Positions 60,478 through 64,000 of a stretch of DNA of 64,000 nucleotides are shown piece after piece (position 1 is the stretch's first letter; every line of letters begins with the position of its first letter). Where the stretch lies: assembly GCA_002633025.1 (NCBI GenBank), contig NMRB01001015.1, forward strand, positions 14,862 to 78,861, in the 5' to 3' direction. The translations under genes were made by a program, and so were the position numbers. The notes beneath the pieces are model-generated. The model was not told where the DNA came from. It did no database searches and worked only from the letters and a program-made list of their open reading frames with translations. This DNA comes from Notospermus geniculatus. Taxonomy: Eukaryota > Nemertea > Pilidiophora > Heteronemertea > Lineidae.

Positions 60478-61848
60478 TTACTTGCTTCTCCTAACAGCAG
60501 AGCAACACATCTGCTTCAGTGTTCGCCTAAACGGTTTGCCGACAGAAACATAAATAACAAAATTCATGGCGTTATTCAGGAAAAATAAAACATTCGTTCC
60601 CTGGTTAAACAATCCTTCGTCAAAGGTAATGTTAGAATTGGGAACAGAATTGCGAATGAATTTCAATAAGGCCCTGATGAGGGCTGGGATACGGAGTAGA
60701 ATGAATACGTTCACCACAGCTAAAATAAGGACGGTGCTACTATCTGCCCCCTTTGCCGTTTGTCTCGTTGTTTGAAGTCCATCCTGCCCTCGGTGTCTTC
60801 TCCTAAGGGCAAGAAGGATCGCCACATTCGCTACTATTAAAACTGTCATCGGGAATACAGTTTTGACTACCCAAGCGACGACGACATAACCGTTGAAGGC
60901 CTCTGTGTAAGTGAAGTCCCTTTTCCGGATGTAAAGTTCGTAACGTCCGTTTCTCTGCAAGACCCAGTCTCCATACTCTCCGCACCACTCGGGTATAACG
61001 AAAAGAAAAATAAAGATGGTCGTGGCCAACGTTGCTATTTTGGCATATCGCAGGGTGTTCATTGCCTGGGCTTTCATTGGATGGCAAATGTGTATATATC
61101 TGAAAACAGAGTCAAACCCTCAAAAGATATCCACCAAGGCCTTGGTTACCCTCGTGGGGTAACCATGACTAGGCCTAGGCCTACAACAAACTACATCAGT
61201 GTACAGGATGTGTACCTATTCGTACGTGCACACAACCATTTAGTGAGTTTGAGATCAGGGACTTATCACTGATCCTTATACGTATACGGATAGATTTCTG
61301 TACAACGAGGACAAATTTTGTGTACATTTCGATCCGTATACGTATAAGGATCCGTGATAAGTTGCTGATCTCAACCTCCCTAATCACAATGTGGACCCCC
61401 TTTATTATGGATGCATGGCTACATATCATTGATGCTGTTGCCTTACTTACCTGTCTAGAGATATAACCACCACCAGATATGTCGCCTCTGTCTCGATGAA
61501 CCGGTTACCGATTGCAATGAAATACAACGATGCCCATGCAGTTCGTGCATATGGCAACACTCGCAGTGCATATACATGAGTGATTAAATCTCGTTGGGCT
61601 GTAATCACAAAACGCCACATGAGGACCGAGAGATCTGCCACAGCCAACGCCTTCAGAAGGAAATAGGCCGAGCTTTTGATCTTCTGTCGTCTGAACACAG
61701 CCAGAGAGATAACATTGCCGATTGACCCAAGAAGACAAATCACGTGAATCAGGATGGTGATGATAATCTTATTCCGGAGACGATTGGACGTTTGTTTCGT
61801 CTCCATGACAACGGCGTCAGCCGTCGTCGAATCAAAACTGTCATCCAT
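60478..61848 (-). CDS. Class A G-protein-coupled receptor 3 of tandem trio, 339 aa
   Basis: Two exons: 61451-61848 and 60478-61099; the intron splits the Arg of DRY (SLDR|YIHICHP). The protein begins MDDSFDSTTADAVVMETK. Helix 1 GSIGNVISL, helix 2 LAVADLS, helix 5 FPMTVLIVAN, helix 6 VFILLRIPALI, helix 7 NNAMNFVIYVSVGKPFRR; it ends CCSAVRRSK. In helix 7 the Pro of NPxxY is Phe, as in the other two copies. Extracellular loop 2 (QRNGRYELYIRKRDFTYTEA) is the most variable part among paralogues and is the likely ligand-facing surface. Foldback element 3 lies in the intron. All three genes share strand and structure, so recent unequal crossing-over is the likely origin. Confidence 0.88.
61253..61378. 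repeat. Foldback element 3, in the intron of receptor 3
   Basis: The left GAGATCAGGGACTTATCACT GATCCTTATACGTATACGGAT pairs with the right ATCCGTATACGTATAAGGAT CCGTGATAAG. Outer right AACCTCCCTAAT reads inward TTAGGGAGGTT, like foldbacks 1 and 2. Confidence 0.8.
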
Positions 61849-61879
61849 TTTGTGAGAAGTCTTATGAGTTGTTTCTAAT

Positions 61880-62795
61880 TCATTACCAACATATAGCCTA
61901 TATCAAGAAACCACGATTTGATGATGAAAATGTTGATCGTCAAAACTAGGCCCTTCGTTGACGAAAAACAGACGACGTACAGGCAGCAAGTCACAAACAA
62001 GTTGACGAAAAGGTCGACGTGCATCAGGCTGTTGCATTTGATGAAATGCTCGCGGCTGTTCGCGCTGAACATGCCTAAATGTAACGTTTTATACACTGCT
62101 GTGCCTTTGATTACTTGATGACACACAATTAGCCTACTAGATTGGGGGACTTGTTGGGAGATATTTGAGCCCGATAATTACGGCCAATCATGCATTTATT
62201 TTTGCGATGGATCTGAATGATCGACATCTTCCAAATGCTATACTGTACATTGGAGTACGGCAAACCATCGACAGGCGGCATCAAGTTGAGTTTGTCGTTA
62301 TACATGAAAATCTGTAGCCCAACATCAGATTGGTTATTACTCCACCATGTCCACGCAGGCCACTGAGTTCATTGACGCAAGACATTCAACCAGCGACGAG
62401 ACAACACGGACACCACCAAATGATGTAAAATAGAATCTTTACTTTTGTACACACTAAAAAATCTTGTTTTAAAATACAACGAACCATAAAATTGAAACCG
62501 AATGGTAGATGATATTTTTTCCTTCATTGGAGGAATGGATATCAAAGAAAATTTAGTCAGAACATTTATATACAAAAGTATTAAATACTTCCTAAGGTCG
62601 TCATACGAGGGTGTTCATCATGGTATGTACATGTACATACAAACAAATATGAAATATGAATTCAGTATGTACAATGCCATCGAATCTACATGTAGTCTAG
62701 ATAAAGTACACGAATCAGTTGACTAGCTACTGACGTATGTTGTGCGCCCCAACTGATATTCCCCATCCAGAGCGGCTGTAACCTCTCCATCCAGT
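61880..62795. other. Between receptor 3 and stomatin, no gene seen
   Basis: The left part is the 5' flank of receptor 3; the right part is the probable stomatin 3' UTR, AT-rich with repeated TACATGTA. Confidence 0.4.
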
Positions 62796-63715
62796 CTACT
62801 TCATCAAGCCGGCCAGCATGTCGATCGGCAGCGGGAAGATGATGGTCGAGTTCTTCTCCGCCGAGATGCTATTCAATGTCTGGAGATACCTCAGCTGAAG
62901 GGCGGCCTTGGACTCCATCATGACATCAGCAGCCTCTTTCAAGGCCCGCGAGGCCTTTTGCTCTCCCTCAGCAGCGATCACCTAAATGGGACAAGAAATT
63001 CAAACAGTCAAGTTTGACTCAGTCATCTGCTTCCAGGAGTCGTGGTGGTTTCTTCTGTCGAAAGTTTTACACTTCCTAATGGTATGTTTCAAAAAATATT
63101 TGAAGGAAGGTCGTCGCTTTCAACCATATGAACGATGTTTGTTCAAATTGTTTCTAATTCATTCCAATGGTACCATAGTATAGGAGTTTAATTGAAGATA
63201 TTATCCCTCAAACCTGGGAGAAGCTTTGCTGAGAGTGACAATCATAAAAAACCCAGAATTCTAAAGCGCTTACCTTATGAAGCATGATCAGTAAACATGG
63301 TGAAAGAGGATTGTTGTAGGCCTACGTCGAATCGCATTGAATCACAGAAAACCGTGACCCGTTAGGACTATTCTTACGTGTTCTATGACTGTACCATTAT
63401 GATATACCGGTACATGATTAGCAGGATTAGGTTAATACTAAATTGCTGTTCGCATGATAGCGGTGACGATTATGATGTTAATTGCTGCCTCACCTTTGCC
63501 CTTGCTTCACGAGAAGCCTCGGCTTCGGCAGCCATCGCTCTCTGGAGTTGGTGCGGCAGGCGGACGTCTTTGCTGGAATAGAAACCGCCAAGCGTGAGCT
63601 ATGCAAGCACCCCTACCAGACCAAGTGTAATCATACCTTTGCGCGAGCCTCACGGGCAGCCTCGGCCTCGGCAGCCATCGCTCTCTGGAGTTGGTGCGGC
63701 AGGCGGACGTCCTTG
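62796..63715 (-). CDS. STOM: Stomatin, 3' part with two alternative exons; 5' part beyond right edge
   Basis: Membrane-hairpin scaffold protein of the SPFH/prohibitin family, at the inner plasma membrane, regulating ion channels. Last exon 62796-62981 encodes VIAAEGEQKASRALKEAADV, then ALQLRYLQTLNSISAEKNST and IIFPLPIDMLAGLMK with a stop. This is the classic stomatin C-terminal segment and not the mitochondrial STOML2 type. Upstream stand two 79-nt exons, 63494-63572 and 63637-63715, encoding KDVRLPHQLQRAMAAEAEA followed by SREARAK or AREARAK. Both have good acceptors (ATTCCAG, ATTACAG) and donors (GTGAGG, GTATGA), enter in phase 2 and leave in phase 0. Since 79 is not a multiple of three, including both would shift the frame. 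The intron between them is only 64 bp. Upstream exons (hairpin and SPFH domain) are outside the window. Confidence 0.93.
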
Positions 63716-64000
63716 CTGTAATTATGTAACAAAACTGAAACTGTGGAAGGTGGAAGCTAGGCGCCGCGATTTCAGCTATGACAATGGGGTAGACCTCAAT
63801 TCGGAATGGCTTTATAATGAGAGATTTTCTTGTGTCAGGTAGTACATGTACACCCATCGCGAAAACCGGTGATGGGCGTTGCCACAAGGAAATCACATCC
63901 ATACGTATAGTGACCCAGCAGAGGAGTCCGCTACGGGGGCTCCCGTTTGATTGCCACGGCCGTCACCTTCAGGATCGGTGGCCGACTGAGATTTACTGAT
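63716..64000. other. Stomatin intron, no exon recognised
   Basis: No stretch matches the preceding stomatin exon on the minus strand. Confidence 0.45.

Overview
The window is animal nuclear DNA from an intron-rich, compact, repeat-laden genome. Many short GT-AG exons, an HSP70 of the ER type ending in KDEL, a full 7SL (SRP) RNA, rhodopsin-type receptors and dozens of small inverted-repeat elements point to a marine invertebrate. Spiralian, hemichordate or cephalochordate are all possible; I cannot fix the phylum from sequence alone. Two N gaps (36281-36395 and 56351-56886) and a few single Ns show a draft assembly.

Layout. 0-3 kb: minus-strand exons of a gene I do not recognise, running off the left edge. 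4.1-5.1 kb: a perfect-looking foldback element and a 267-codon open frame. 5.1-20.6 kb: no gene that I can support, but many repeats, including an exact 1058-bp tandem array of a small inverted-repeat element (9.8-12.35 kb). 20.6-23.4 kb: DOLPP1 (dolichyldiphosphatase), minus strand, 8 exons. 23.8-24.1 kb: 7SL SRP RNA, plus strand, 0.4 kb from the DOLPP1 start and divergent from it. 26.1-28.7 kb: QTRT1 (queuine tRNA-ribosyltransferase), plus strand, 8 exons. 29.4-34.1 kb: HSPA5/BiP, minus strand, 7 coding exons plus a 5'UTR intron and a TATA box with an ERSE-like site, tail to tail with QTRT1. 37.6-43.1 kb: a Dok-type PH-PTB adaptor with a very long tyrosine- and proline-rich tail. 47.3-49.4 kb: a C-type lectin domain with a mucin-like threonine tail, minus strand. 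50.2-51.4 kb: TMEM254, plus strand, 4 exons. 53.0-61.8 kb: three tandem paralogous G-protein-coupled receptors, minus strand, each split inside the DRY motif. 62.8-63.7 kb: the 3' end of stomatin, minus strand, with two near-identical 79-nt alternative exons.

Functional theme. Three loci serving the secretory pathway lie within about 14 kb: DOLPP1 recycles the dolichol carrier of N-glycosylation, 7SL RNA targets ribosomes to the ER, and BiP is the ER-lumen chaperone. QTRT1 sits among them. Whether this neighbourhood is meaningful is open.

All exon chains given for DOLPP1, QTRT1, HSPA5, the Dok-like gene, TMEM254 and the receptors were checked by splice sites and codon phase by eye. Names rest on remembered family sequences, not on a search.
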